Assembly (NCBI GenBank): GCA_949358305.1
Contig: OX442314.1
Location: forward strand, 39,662,581 to 39,726,580
DNA length: 64,000 bases
Reading direction: 5' to 3'
Source of the DNA: Strigamia acuminata
Lineage: Eukaryota; Arthropoda; Chilopoda; Geophilomorpha; Linotaeniidae
Part shown: positions 21,483 through 37,475 of the stretch, in pieces
Numbering within the stretch: position 1 is the first letter of the stretch
Layout of the letters: each line of letters starts with the position of its first letter
Position numbers and translations under genes: made by a program
Notes under the pieces: generated by a model
The model's input: only the letters and a program-made list of their open reading frames with translations
Told to the model about the DNA's origin: nothing
The model's database searches: none

Positions 21483-21905
21483 GCCGACTGGTCCCCGTCC
21501 GGCCGCGTCCGGGCGTCGCGTCCGCACGCCTGCTTTGCCTATCCTTCGGAAGCGAGTGCACCCGCAAAATCCGCACTTTGGGAGTGACTATTCCTCGGAT
21601 TCCGGCCGGACCAAACTCTTCCGGAAAATGTCCGGGGGAATGCTGAGAGTGCCGATAGACGACATTCGATTTTATGTCGTGGATTTTTGTGCGGTTTGCG
21701 CCGTGTTTATTATTCGTACGAGATTTGGTATTTTCGCAGGGTTGTTGTCGCGCGAGATTCATCGGGGTAAAGCGAGTTCATCAACGACCTCGCCGGTGAA
21801 TGTTGCTAAAAATCTGTGCAAGTGTTGTCAAATATTGCCGTGATTCGATGGAATTTTTGTCAGACATTGGGAAATTTTTTTTGACTTGTCCAACGCGCCA
21901 GTAAA
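21483..21905. other. Unique spacer with short inverted match
   Basis: About 75 bp at 21605-21680 (containing TTCCGGAAAATGTCCGG) matches 20943-21012 in inverted orientation. The rest is unique in the window. Open frames are short and I see no splice-consistent gene. Confidence 0.5.
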
Positions 21906-22396
21906 TCGAGCGTCCACACGCGCCCACATGCGTGAACAGTGCACTCGCCCTCCGCGCCCCGTCGGCGTAGGCGCCGGCCGTCCCCCCTTTCTCTCTCTCT
22001 CTCTCTCTTCCGCCCGGGAATCGCCCTTCCGCCCGTCACCGAATTTTGTCAATATCTGATAAATTTCCACAGAATTGCAGCGACATTGTACGGGATATTT
22101 CTGCCCGATTTGACGGACTTATGTAAAACATTGTTGAAATTCCGTGGAAATTTATAAAATATTGACAAAGGTTGGTGACCGACCCACGGCGCGTTGCGGC
22201 GCGGTCGGAGCACGCGACCCAATCCCCCCCTCCCCCCGTCCCCAAAAAACCACGCCCCGAGGAACCCCGAGGTTCGGTTTCCGACCGGGTCGCCTCTTGA
22301 TCCGACCCGGGGCGCGTCACGGCGCGGTCGGAGGACGGCCCTCGCCCCCAAAAACCACACTCCGGGTCACGTGGTCTCGCACCCGACTCTCTCAGT
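21906..22396. repeat. Direct repeat D, copy 2
   Basis: Matches 15290-15776 closely, including the CT run (shorter here), the AATTTCCAC inverted pair and the inverted unit-P end. It lacks the first arm of the 15-bp hairpin, keeping only GCGTGAACAGTGCAC. Confidence 0.8.
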
Positions 22397-25243
22397 TATC
22401 CCGTTACGGCCCTTGGCCGTAACGGGCCGTTACGGGATCGTGACGGGACCGTCGGCGGCCCGTTAACGGCCCGCACGGGCCGTGACGGGATCGTGACGGG
22501 ACCGTTGGCGGCCCGTTAACGGCCCGCACGCGCCGTGACGGGACCGTGACGGGACCGTCGGCGGCCCGTTAACGGCCCGTACGACTCCATGCGGGCCGTT
22601 GACGGGCCGTTAACGGGCCGTTAACGGGCCGTTAACGGCGTAAATCGAAAAAATCAACAACCGACAACACGTACGTGAAAACGCGTACAACATTCATAGA
22701 CATTAATCTCGAATCCTGTTTTTGGTTTTACGCCGTTAACGGGCCGTTAACGGGCCGTTAACGGCCCGTTAACGGCCCGTTAACGGCCCGCGTGAGGTCG
22801 TACGGGCCGTCGGCGAGCCGAAGTCCGGGAACGAAGGCCGTGACGGGATCGTGACGGGACCGTCGGCGGCCCGTTAACGGCCCGCACGCGCCGTGACGGG
22901 ACCGTGACGGGACCGTCGGCGGCCCGTTAACGGCCCGTGCGGGCCGTTGCGGGATCGTGACGGGATCGTCGACGGCCCGTTAACGGCCCGTGCGGGCCGT
23001 TGCGGGCCGTTGACGGGCCGTTGACGGGCCGTTAACGGGCCGTTAACGGGCCGTTACGGCGTGAATCGAAAAAATCAACAACCGACAACACGTACATGAA
23101 AACGCGTACAACATTCATAGACATTAATCTCGAATCCTGTTTTCGGTTTTGCCCCGTTAACGGGCCGTTAACGGGCCGTTAACGGGCCGTTAACGGCCCG
23201 TGCGGGCCGTTGCGGGATCGTGACGGGACCGTCGACGGCCCGTTAACGGCCCGTGCGGGCCGTTGCGGGATCGTGACGGGACCGTCAGCGGCCCGTTAAC
23301 GGCCCGTGCGGGCCGTTGCGGGATCGTGACGGGATCGTCGACGGCCCGTTAACGGCCCGTGCGGGCCGTTGCGGGATCGTGACGGGACCGTCAGCGGCCC
23401 GTTAACGGCCCGTGCGGGCCGTTGCGGGATCGTGACGGGATCGTCGACGGCCCGTTAACGGCCCGTGCGGGCCGTTGCGGGCCGTTGACGGGCCGTTGAC
23501 GGGCCGTTAACGGGCCGTTAACGGGCCGTTACGGCGTGAATCGAAAAAATCAACAACCGACAACACGTACATGAAAACGCGTACAACATTCATAGACATT
23601 AATCTCGAATCCTGTTTTTGGTTTTACGCCGTTAACGGGCCGTTAACGGGCCGTTAACGGCCCGTTAACGGCCCGCGTGAGGTCGTACGGGCCGTCGGCG
23701 AGCCGAAGTCCGGGAACGAAGGCCGTGACGGGATCGTGACGGGACCGTCAGCGGCCCGTTAACGGCCCGTGCGGGCCGTTGCGGGATCGTGACGGGATCG
23801 TCGACGGCCCGTTAACGGCCCGTGCGGGCCGTTGCGGGCCGTTGACGGGCCGTTGACGGGCCGTTAACGGGCCGTTAACGGGCCGTTACGGCGTAAATCG
23901 AAAAAATCAACAACCGACAACACGTACGTGAAAACGCGTACAACATTCATAGACATTAATCTCGAATCCTGTTTTCGGTTTTGCCCCGTTAACGGGCCGT
24001 TAACGGGCCGTTAACGGGCCGTTAACGGCCCGTGCGGGCCGTTGCGGGATCGTGACGGGACCGTCGACGGCCCGTTAACGGCCCGCACGGGCCGTGACGG
24101 GATCGTGACGGGACCGTTGGCGGCCCGTTAACGGCCCGCACGCGCCGTGACGGGACCGTGACGGGACCGTCGGCGGCCCGTTAACGGCCCGTACGACTCC
24201 ATGCGGGCCGTTGACGGGCCGTTAACGGGCCGTTAACGGGCCGTTAACGGCGTAAATCGAAAAAATCAACAACCGACAACACGTACGTGAAAACGCGTAC
24301 AACATTCATAGACATTAATCTCGAATCCTGTTTTTGGTTTTACGCCGTTAACGGGCCGTTAACGGGCCGTTAACGGCCCGTTAACGGCCCGTTAACGGCC
24401 CGCGTGAGGTCGTACGGGCCGTCGGCGAGCCGAAGTCCGGGAACGAAGGCCGTGACGGGATCGTGACGGGACTGTCGGCGGCCCGTTAACGGCCCGCACG
24501 GGCCGTGACGGGATCGTGACGGGACCGTCACGATCCCGTTAACGGCCCGTACGACTCCATGCGGGCCGTTGACGGGCCGTTGACGGGCCGTTAACGGGCC
24601 GTTAACGGGCCGTTACGGCGTAAATCGAAAAAATCAACAACCGACAACACGTACGTGAAAACGCGTACAACATTCATAGACATTAATCTCGAATCCTGTT
24701 TTTGGTTTTACGCCGTTAACGGGCCGTTAACGGCCCGTTAACGGCCCGTTAACGGCCCGTTAACGGCCCGCACAGGCCGTGACGGGATCGTGACGGGACC
24801 GTCGGCGGCCCGTTAACGGCCCGCACGGGCCGTGACGGGATCGTGACGGGACCGTTGGCGGCCCGTTAACGGCCCGCACGGGCCGTGACGGGATCGTGAC
24901 GGGACCGTCGGCGGCCCGTTAACGGCCCGCACGGGCCGTGACGGGATCGTGACGGGACCGTCGGCGGCCCGTTAACGGCCCGCACGGGCCGTGACGGGAT
25001 CGTGACGGGACCGTCGGCGGCCCGTTAACGGCTTGTACGGGCCGTTACGGGATCGTGACGGGACCGTCGGCGGCCCGTTAACGGCCCGCACGGGCCGTTA
25101 ACGGGGTCGTTACGGGACCGTCGGCGGCCCGTGCGGCGGCCTCGCCAACCTCGTGCGGCCCGTTAACGGCCCGTACGGGCCGTTACGGGGCCGTTGCGGG
25201 ATCGTCGGCGGCCCGTTAACGGCCCGCACGGGACAACGGGCGC
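22397..25243. repeat. GTTAAC satellite array, second inverted block with six AT-rich cores
   Basis: Same orientation and subunits as 15777-20520. Cores lie near 22689, 23109, 23587, 23939, 24299 and 24669. The last 500 bp is coreless subrepeats. It ends in a stretch that is the inverse of 8736-8900. Confidence 0.93.
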
Positions 25244-25519
25244 CAACGAGCGCCGGTAGTCCCGGTAATTTGTTTCAAAATAAATATTTGTCACCGTCTC
25301 CCCTCCCTCCTCCTCCTCCCCCTCCTCTCCCTCTCGAGGCCAGACACGGCCGCTCCAAAATACGAACCACGACGATGCCTCCGTACCGATAGACCGAGTG
25401 GGTCGCGCGACAGACAATGCGCGCAAACTACCGTCGGCGCACGGTGTGCACGGCGCAACACCACGGAAGTAACTACCGGTGCGCCCCTCGTGCGTGCGAG
25501 GCAACCCCGAGCTCGCTTA
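25244..25519. repeat. Inverted-repeat unit Q, right arm
   Basis: Reverse complement of 8468-8735, apparently without differences, with a sharp outer edge at 25519. Together the arms enclose about 17 kb. Confidence 0.88.
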
Positions 25520-25806
25520 AAGAAGCCACGCAACAACAACCGAGTTCGTTTATCTATTTATTTATTTTTTATTCGTCTAGCATTTTAAACGAATCGATGA
25601 AAACAAATGAAAACAAACAAACAAATTAATAAACAAATCGAATACATAAAAAAATAAAATAAAATAAAATAAAATAAAATAAAATAAAGATGAAATGAAA
25701 TGAAATAAAATGAAATATTGGCCGTTTCGATCCTCGATGTCGCCTTTATCTGCCTATCCATCTATTCTGAAATGAGAGAAGAAAAGATGAGTATTCGAAG
25801 AGGCGC
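25520..25806. other. AT-rich spacer
   Basis: (TTTA), (AAAT) and (AAAAT) runs, for example at 25643-25687, form the 3' flank of the minus-strand gene ending at 25807. No gene. Confidence 0.6.
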
Positions 25807-26585
25807 TTAGTGGAGAATTCGCTCACTGTCCCGTTTCTTCGACTCGCGGGTAACCGCCGGTGCGTCGGAGGAGCCACCAGTGTTGGGTGGCGGCTAAAAA
25901 AAAAAAAAAAAAAAAAAAAACGAATGTTTGTCGAAATACGGGGAAAAAAAGGTGCGTACATGCACGGTGAACGTTTTCCACCGACTGACTCACTCACCAT
26001 GCGCATCAGCATTCTAACTATAGCGCGGTGCGCGTCCAACGCCAAACGCGAGAACACGGGGCCTCCAGCCGGGAGCAACTCGACTCCATCGGCGACGTCT
26101 CGGTCGTCGCTCTCTTCCTCCTCTTCCTCTTCATCTTCTTCTTCTTCCTCTTCTTCTCCTTCTCCTCCCTCTCCTCCTTCTTCGCCCTCTCCCTCCTCCG
26201 CCACTGTCTTTGCCGGAGCCTCCAGCCCGCCCGACAAGGGAGCGGCGGACGACGTAGATGGGACGGCGTCGCTCGACGACGAGGCGACGACGCGCGCTGG
26301 CGACGATTCTCCGTCTTGACGCGGCTGGAAAATGGAGGGGGAATAGGCGAATGAATAGACGAATGAACGACGACAATCTTGACGGGATACCTTTTTGGTT
26401 GGCGCCGGATCGCCCGCTTCCCCGGGACGCTTTACCGTTCGCTGCGTCTCCGGCGACTGTGGCTGCGTCGGCGTCTCCGACGTCCCCGGTGACGGTGGTT
26501 GCGACGGTAGCTGCGACTGCGGCGGCTGCAGCTGCGTCAGCGCCTCGTTCTCGCTCCCACTCTCGCTCTCGTTTTCGATCGGCAT
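25807..26585 (-). CDS. Acidic Ser/Pro/Gln-rich protein, three exons
   Basis: Exons 26585-26391, 26324-25998 and 25893-25807 give 202 residues, both joints phase 0 (donors GTATCC and GTGAGT; acceptors TTCCAG and a T-run ending TAG). The ATG follows an acceptor CAG directly, so an upstream noncoding exon is likely. Exon 1 is rich in Ser/Glu then Pro/Gln/Thr. Exon 2 has a run of about 30 Glu with Gly/Asp, then an ordered-looking segment (VFSRLALDAHRAIVRMLMRM). Exon 3 is short and basic. No known family is recognised; it looks intrinsically disordered. Confidence 0.65.
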
Positions 26586-27390
26586 CTGTAGAGAAGGAAT
26601 AAATTAAATTAAATTGAATTAAATCGAAGCGCGAGCGCGGTAAAACCGAAAGAAGAAGGGGTGGAGGTGAGGAAAAGAGACCGAAGGACGAGCGAGAGGG
26701 GGGCGCTATAGTTTCACCGCACGACTCGTTGCACTATACGAATTGCCCCGAAACAAACGCCTATTTATTTCTTTATTTTTTTTTATTTATTCATTCATTC
26801 GTTAATCTCGTCCACTCGTTAAGTTTTATCAAATTCGTTAAACTCGTTCGTCCATTCGTCAAATTGGTCGTTTCGTCTAGCGACGAGAACAACGGCGACG
26901 CTAACGTTTACGCGAGTAACTCGGTGAGTTCGTGCATTCTGCGCACGCAAAACGCGAACGCGGCCAATTGACAAAATAACATTTTACAAGTAATGGTTTA
27001 ATAATTTACCTCCGTGTGCGAAGCGCGTGTCGCGTCCATTGTGTCTGTCTGTCTGATTTTGGCGAATGAACCGACGCGACGCCCGGTGATAACAATGGCG
27101 ATAATGACACGCGACGTAGCATACTTCTAGCTAAACAACAATAATAATAATAATTCATTAAAAAAATAAAATGAAATAGAATAATTAAATAAACAAACAA
27201 AATAATAAATAGATAAATAAATAAATAAATAAATAAATAAGTCGAAAATAAATAAACTAGCGGCGGGACGGGCCGAGGTCAGAGATTTTGCTCCGTTCTC
27301 GCGTCTGTCTATTCCGGGTAGAGGGAGGGAGCGAACGGGCGCGCGCCGGACATCGCTCGGAATTAAAAAACGGGTAACGGGGGAAGACAG
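26586..27390. other. Spacer, no gene seen
   Basis: AT-rich with TTCATTCATTCG-type repeats at 26785-26870 and (TAAA)n at 27205-27240. Includes the putative 5' region of the acidic protein gene. Confidence 0.5.
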
Positions 27391-28345
27391 ACAGTCGAAA
27401 TTTGATTCCCCGGTCGTGGAATCGACTCCGCGACCCGTGCTTTAACGGTTAATTGGATTATCTTCGTCGTGACTTATCGGGATAAAAATTTTATAGAAAA
27501 TCGGCCGTATCGTATTTTATTTTCATCTTCCGAGGGTCTCGCGTCGTCGTTGTGGACGGGAGTCTTCCCGAACACGTTCGACGGGCTTCGCGAATGCTTT
27601 CAGATCGGACGCGGAACTCGGGCCCGCCGCTCGGTCGAGCGGCGCCAGTACCCGCCGAGCGGCGCGGTATCCGATCAAATAACTCCCTTGCTTCGTCACG
27701 GTCTCGGACTGGCCTTCGGGCCGGTCAAAATAACAAATAAATGAATAAATCGAAAATAGAACGCCCCCGTCCCGGCGAGACTAGGGGCGGGTGGCGTCGT
27801 TGAGCGGCGGCAGCGGCGGCGGTAGCCCCGACGACTCGCCCCGAAAATAAGCTCCCGCACCAGCATTCCTTCGTCCGTCTAAACCTCGCAGCGCGTGCGG
27901 TCGCGTGCATTCTACTCGTGTCCGGTGTGGCGATCGGTACAGAGTAAAAAAAAGATCACCCGAAAAAGAAAGACGATTAAAGTTTTAATTCTCCGGTCGT
28001 GGAACCGACTTTGCGGTTCGTGCTTTAACCGTTAATTAGGTTATCTTCGTCGCAACTCGTCGTAATAAAAATTTCACAGAAAATCAGCCGTTTCGTATTT
28101 TATTTTCATCTTCCGGGGGTCTCGCGCCGTCGTTGTGGACGGGAGTCTTCCCGAACACGTTCGATGGGTTTTGCCGACACTTTCAGATCGAATGCGGAAC
28201 TCGGGCCCGTCGCTCGGTCGAGCGGCGCCAGTACCCGCCGAGCGGCACGGTATCCGATACCCGTCTTTTTTAAACCTCCCTTGCTTCGTCGGTCTCAGAC
28301 TGGCCTTCGGGTCGGTCAAAATAAATAAATAAATAAATAAATGAA

Positions 28346-28396
<51 letters not shown>

Positions 28397-30838
28397 GTAG
28401 GTCGGGAAATAGAACGCGTTCGTCCCGGCGAATAGTGGCAGCTGGGGTCGTCGAGTGAGTGGCGGCGGCAGCGGCAACCTCGATGACTCGCCCCGAAAAT
28501 AAAGTCCCGCGTCGGCATCCCTTCGTGCGTCCTTCGTCCGTCTAATCCTCGCAGCGCGTGCGGTCGCGTGCATTCTACTCGTGTCCGATGTAGCGACCGG
28601 TACGAGGTAAAAAAAATATCACACGAAAAAGAAAGACGATTAAAATTTTAATTCTCCGGTTGTGGAACCGACTTCGCGGTTCGTGCTTTAATCGTTAATT
28701 AGATTATCGTCGTCGCAATTTATCGGAATAAAATTTTTACGGAAAATTGACATTTCCGTATTTCATTTTCATCTTTCGGGGGTCTTGCGCCGTCATAATC
28801 GGAGCGAGTCTCGCTCGATGCGTTCGACGGACTTTGTGGGAGTTTCCAGATCGCCAGCGGAACGAGGGGCCGTGGCTCGTCCGAGCGGCGCAGTACCCGT
28901 CGAGTGGCGCGGTACCCGAGTTCTTGCATCCAACGGTGGACACATCTTTGTCGAGAGCACCTCTCGGTCTCAGACCGGCCTTCGGGCCGGTCAAAAAAAA
29001 TAAACAAATAAATAAATAAATAAATAAATAAACGAGTCGGCGAATAAAGGCGGTTGGGGTCGCTGGACGGTGGCGGTGGTGGTGGCAGCGGCAACCCCGA
29101 CGACTCGTCGCAAAAGATAAGCTCCCGCGCCGGCATCCGTTTGCTCGTCTAAACCTCGCAGTGCGCGTGCGGTCGCGTGCATTCTACTCGTGTCCGACGT
29201 GGCGATCGGTACGGAGTAAAAAAAAAAAAGATCATCAGAGAAAGGAAGACGATTAAAATTTTAATTCTCCAGTCGTGGCACCGACTTTGCGGTTCGTGCT
29301 TTAACCGTTAATTAGGTTATCTTCGTTGTGGCAGATTCGAATAAAAGTTTTACAAAATAATCGTCGTTTTACATTTTTAAATCATTTCCCAGGGACCGTG
29401 TACCGTCGCAGTCGATGCGAGTCCCGGTCATCGCATCCGATAGACATTGCGGACGTTTTTCAGATCGAGACTGGAGTACCTGTTGAGTACCAAATGGCCG
29501 GTCGGTCGTTGGTGTGGTTCCGTCTCCTAAAATGTTCGTCGCCATTTTCTGTTGGTCGAGTCGCCTACCATCCAATGGTCGGTCGGTGGGTCTCGGTCTC
29601 AGACTGGCCTTCGGGCCGGTCAAAATAACAAATAAATGAATAAATCGGAAATAGAACGTCCCCGTCCCGGCCAGAATAGGGGCAGGTGGTGTCGTTGAGC
29701 GGCGTCAGCGGCAGCGACAGCCCGGACGAATCGCCCCGAAAATAAGGTCCTGCGCTGGCATCCGTTTGTTCGTTCAAACCTCGCAGCGCTCGTGCGGTCG
29801 CGTGCATTCTACTCGTGTCCGACGTGGCGATCGGTACGGAGTAAAAAAAAAAAAGATCATCAGAGAAAGGAAGACGATTAAAATTTTAATTCTCCGGTCG
29901 TGGCACCGACTTTGCGGTTCGTACTTTAACCGTTAATTAGGTTATCTTCGTCGTAATTCGTTGGAATAAAAATTTTATAGAAAATGAGCCGTTTCGTATT
30001 TTATTTTCATCTTCCGGGGGTCTCGCGCCGTCGTTGTGGACGGGAGTCTTCCCGAACACGTTCGATGGGTTTTGCCAACACTTTCAGATCGAACTCGGGA
30101 CTCGGGCCCGCCGCTCGGTCGAGCGGCGCACAGTACCCGCCGAGCGGCGCGGTATCCGATATAAAAGGACCCTTGCTTCGCCACGGTCTCAGACTGGCCT
30201 TCGGGCCGGTCAAAATAATAAATAAATAAATAAATAAATAAGTCCGAAAATGGAACGTATCCGTCCCGACGAATAGATGCGGTTGGGGTCGTTGAGCGAC
30301 AGCGGCGGCAGCGGCAGCCCCGACGACTCGCCCCGAAAATAAGCTCCCTTACCGGCATTCCTTCGACCGTCTAAACCTCGCAGCATGCGTGCGGTCGCGT
30401 GCATTCTACTCGTGTCCGATGTGGCGATCGGTACGAGGTAAAAAAAATATCACACGAAAAAAGAAAGACGATTAAAATTTTAATTCTTCGGTCGTGGGAC
30501 CGACTTTGCGGTCCGTGCTTTAACCGTTAATTAGGTTATCTTCGTCGTAATTCGTTGGAATAAAAATTTTATAGAAAATGAGCCGTTTCGTATTTTATTT
30601 TCATCTTCCGGGGGTCTCGCGCCGTCGTTGTGGACGGGAGTCTTCCCGAACACGTTCGATGGGTTTTGCCAACACTTTCAGATCGAACTCGGGACTCGGG
30701 CCCGCCGCTCGGTCGAGCGGCGCACAGTACCCGCCGAGCGGCGCGGTATTTGATACCCGTCTCTGTAAAAGCAGCCGTGCTTTTTCGGTCTCAGACTGGC
30801 CTTCGGGCCGGTCAAAATAATAAATAAATAAGTCGAGA
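27391..30838. repeat. Six tandem units of about 600 bp with a UUCG hairpin
   Basis: Units start near 27397, 27976, 28637, 29251, 29875 and 30472 (spacing 579-661 bp). Each has CGTGGAACCGACTTTGCGG, then a GC-rich middle (CCGCTCGGTCGAGCGGCG, itself a palindrome), then GACTGGCCTTCGGGCCGGTC (an 8-bp stem with TTCG loop) followed at once by AAAATAAATAAA. After that come CGACGACTCGCCCCGAAAATAA and GCATTCTACTCGTGTCCGA. Unit 4 has a diverged middle and unit 6 lacks the last part. Frames are not conserved between units, so these look like noncoding repeats or RNA units rather than protein genes. Confidence 0.8.
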
Positions 30839-32061
30839 ATGGGCCACCGCCGGCCGGTGGGGCCAATCGTCGCGGGTGGGTGGGGCAGGCAGCCAACCGT
30901 CCACCGATCGATCGATCGATTGATTGATCGACCGACCAATCAATCGGTTTTCAGATTTCGGGTTTTCACGGGTCCCAGGTTTTTCAGGTTTTTCAGATTT
31001 TTCAGATTTCAGATTTCAGATTTCAGATTTCAGATTTCACATCGAATAATGTACGGAGTCTCTTCGGTGCCATTCTCATTTTGACCGTTAAGGACAGACA
31101 GACTGCTCCTCGACCAGGACCGACTAATGCGACAACTAGACCCGTCGCCCGTCGCGCGAGCCCGCCTCATTTTTTTCGCTCGTTTATTCACGCTTAGTTT
31201 TAAGAAAAATTTTCAAATTTTACAAATGTACACAAATAAAAAGACCGTTTACTTTTCGCTCCAATTGTTTATTCTTTATACGCCTTTACAACTCTTACGA
31301 GAAGATAAATAGAAAGCGAGAAAATATAATCGATCAACCACGCCGTCGGCGCCTAACCCGAACCCGTAGTCCCCGCTTCGTTCTTCTCCTCCCCGTTCAC
31401 GGGACGGGCCGAACACCGAACACCGAGCGCCGAGCGCTGCGCGGGCACCCGGTGGCGCAACCGGGCAACATGACGCGGCACGATTCAAAACGCCGATCGT
31501 TTATTCGTTTCATTTTATTTTGTTTCGTTTCGTTTCATTTTATTGTTTCACTTTGTTTTATTTTGTTTCATTTTTTCTTTTTAATTCGCATCGCCGAGCG
31601 TCGCGTCGCAGCGCCGTGACATCGAGGTGAACAGCGGATCAAGCTTTTTCCCGCCATTGTTGTGCCCTTCTCCTTCTTCGCGACGCACACGCGTACATAT
31701 ATCGGTTCGCTGGACTCCGTAGAGTGGGAAAAACAAACAAACAAACAAACAAAAAAAAAACGAACAAACGAGTAAGTAAGGCTATCCAATCGCATTATTT
31801 CTTAAAAAAAAAACAAACAAACGAGAGAAGAAACGGAACGGGCGAATAAAAACGGCGTGCCATGCGGGACAGCGTGCGTGAGCACGGAGGAGGGGGGAAA
31901 CCCCGTCGATATCAAACGACTAGATTCAACGTTGGTTTTGTGGTTACTACTCGCGGCGCTATTATTTGTCCGTCCGTTCGTCCGTTAATCGGTCTAATGA
32001 ATTAACCAATTAATTGATTAAACGACCAATTCGTTTATAAGTAGGCGATTGATCGACGAAA
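30839..32061. other. Spacer with (TTTCAGA)n and AT repeats
   Basis: (ATCG/ATTG)n at 30905-30935, repeated TTTTTCAG/TTTCAGA at 30973-31037, TTTCGTTTCATTTTA at 31510-31575 and (CAAA)n at 31733-31752. No supported gene. The last part is the upstream region of the gene starting at 32062. Confidence 0.5.
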
Positions 32062-35709
<3,648 letters not shown>

Positions 35710-35927
35710 GCGAGCGAGCGACCGACCGACTTAGAACGACCGACCGACCGACCGACTTAGAACGAACGACCGACCAACCGACTTAGAACGACCGACCGAC
35801 CGATTGACCGACCGACCGACCGACTTAGAATGACGCGAGCTGGACAGGCAGACAGCGAGCGAGCGAGGTGGACAACCGAACGCGCGAGCGACATCGACGA
35901 CGTCGTCCGCGACCTATTTATTTTTTT

Positions 35928-35994
<67 letters not shown>

Positions 35995-36361
35995 TTTTTC
36001 TCCATTCGTTCATTCATTCGTTCACCCATTCATTTATTTATTTGTTTATGTATACATACATACATATACACGTGTATATATATACATTTTGTTGTTGTGT
36101 TATCTGCTCTCTCGAATAAATCAGCGAGTAAACCACACGCCTCGCCTCTCTCTCTTCATTTCTTCTCAAAAACGTTCAAATCAACCTACGAGGTTGAAAC
36201 AAACAAAAAAGAAAGAAACCCGAAGTAAAGTAAAGTAAAGTAAAGTAAAGTAAAGTAAAGTAAAGTAAAGTAAAGTAGAGTAGAGTAGAGTAGAGTAGAG
36301 TAAAATAGAGCACTCGAACCGAAAGCGACGAAATTCCAGACGACCACGAAGACGCTTTATC
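35710..36361. repeat. 3' spacer with (CGAC)n, (TTTA)n and (AAAGT)n
   Basis: (CCGA) runs at 35715-35825, about 19 TTTA units at 35920-35998, ATACATACAT at 36050-36070, a possible polyadenylation signal AATAAA at 36115, and (AAAGT)n then (AGAGT)n at 36222-36305. No gene. Confidence 0.7.
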
Positions 36362-36600
36362 TTCGGCCCCGGGTGGCCGAGCGGGCAGGGCGACCTGCCG
36401 CACGGAGCTGGTGACCGAAGGTTCGCGTCCCGCTCCCGCCGACTTTTCGTTTCACTGATCTTCTGGACAATCCTACTTCTATGATTTCTTACAAATGAGT
36501 ACTTTACTTTATGAACGAATTCTCATGAATACTACTCTCTCGCAAGACCCGCGGGAGGGGGGGTCGAAGGTATCGGCCCTTCTTTATTTTATTTTATTTT
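36362..36600 (+). mobile_element. tRNA-derived SINE, copy 2
   Basis: A box GGGTGGCCGAGCGGGCAG and B box GAAGGTTCGCGTCCCGC; the tail has CGCAAGACCCGCGGGAGG and GTCGAAGGTATCGGCCCTTC, then (TTTTA)n. It forms a sub-family with the next two copies, differing from the 13.9 and 54 kb copies in the tail. Confidence 0.72.
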
Positions 36601-36741
36601 ATTTTATTTTATTTTATTTTATTTTATTTGATTTGATTTGATTTGATTTGATTTGATTTGATTTCATTTTATTTTATTTCATTCTTTTTGTTTTTATCCA
36701 CCCATCTACCTATCAATCTATCCATTTATTCGTTTATCTAT

Positions 36742-36772
<31 letters not shown>

Positions 36773-36837
36773 CCGAAGTGAAACAAACATTCGAATCGGA
36801 AGCGACGAAATCCTAGACGACCACGAAAACGCTTTAT
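36601..36837. repeat. (TTTTA)n, (TTTGA)n and (TTTA)n between SINEs
   Basis: Runs of ATTTT (to 36628), GATTT (36628-36662) and TTTA (36740-36772). No gene. Confidence 0.7.
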
Positions 36838-37062
36838 CTTCGGCCCCGAGTGGCCGAGCGGGCAGGGCGACCTGCCGCACGGAGCTGGTGACCGAGGGTT
36901 CGCGTCCCGCTCTCCCCCGACTTTTCGTTGACAACATTGAATGATTGATTTGTATTAGTTGGTTTATTATACTGTGACAAGTTCTTGAAAATACTACTCT
37001 TCCGCAAGACTCGCGGGAGGGGGGGTCGAAGGTATCGGCCCTTCTTTATTTTTATTCAATTT
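36838..37062 (+). mobile_element. tRNA-derived SINE, copy 3
   Basis: Very close to copy 2, including upstream flank AGCGACGAAATCCTAGACGA and tail CGCAAGACTCGCGGGAGG with GTCGAAGGTATCGGCCCTTC. The flank similarity suggests the tandem copies arose by local duplication. Confidence 0.72.
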
Positions 37063-37246
37063 ATTTATATTTTTATTTTTTTTTTTTTATTTAATTTCCA
37101 CGTGTCCATTTACCCATCTACCTATCTATTTATCTATCTATTTATTTATTCGTTTATTCGTTCGTGTCTGTCTTTCTTCCGTTCATTCGACCAAAGTGAA
37201 GTAAATTGGAACCGACACGATTCTAGGCGACTACGAGGGCGTTTTA

Positions 37247-37475
37247 TCTTCGGGCCCGGGTGGCCGAGCGGGCAGAGCTACCTGCCGCACGGAGACGTGG
37301 ACCGAAGGTTCGAGTCCCGCTCCCGCCGACTTTTCGTTTCACCGATGATACAAACGATTCTTTCTTTCTTTCTTCCATGATTTGAAACTTACGAATGATT
37401 GATGTGATGTAGAATACTACCCTCCCGCAAGACCCGCGGGAGGGGGGGTCGAAGGTATCGGCCCTTCTTTATTTT
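37247..37475 (+). mobile_element. tRNA-derived SINE, copy 4
   Basis: A box GGGTGGCCGAGCGGGCAG, B box GAAGGTTCGAGTCCCGC (canonical GGTTCGAGTCC), tail CGCAAGACCCGCGGGAGG and GTCGAAGGTATCGGCCCTTC. The best-preserved B box of the 36-37 kb group. Confidence 0.74.

Noticed and set aside
27469-30820. Protein genes in the 600-bp tandem units
   Set aside because: Frames change length and phase between units and carry stops at different places; only the hairpin and short blocks are conserved.
36362-36446. Functional serine or leucine tRNA gene
   Set aside because: A and B boxes are present, but the acceptor and T stems do not pair, and the same head always carries the hairpin tail, so a SINE fits better.
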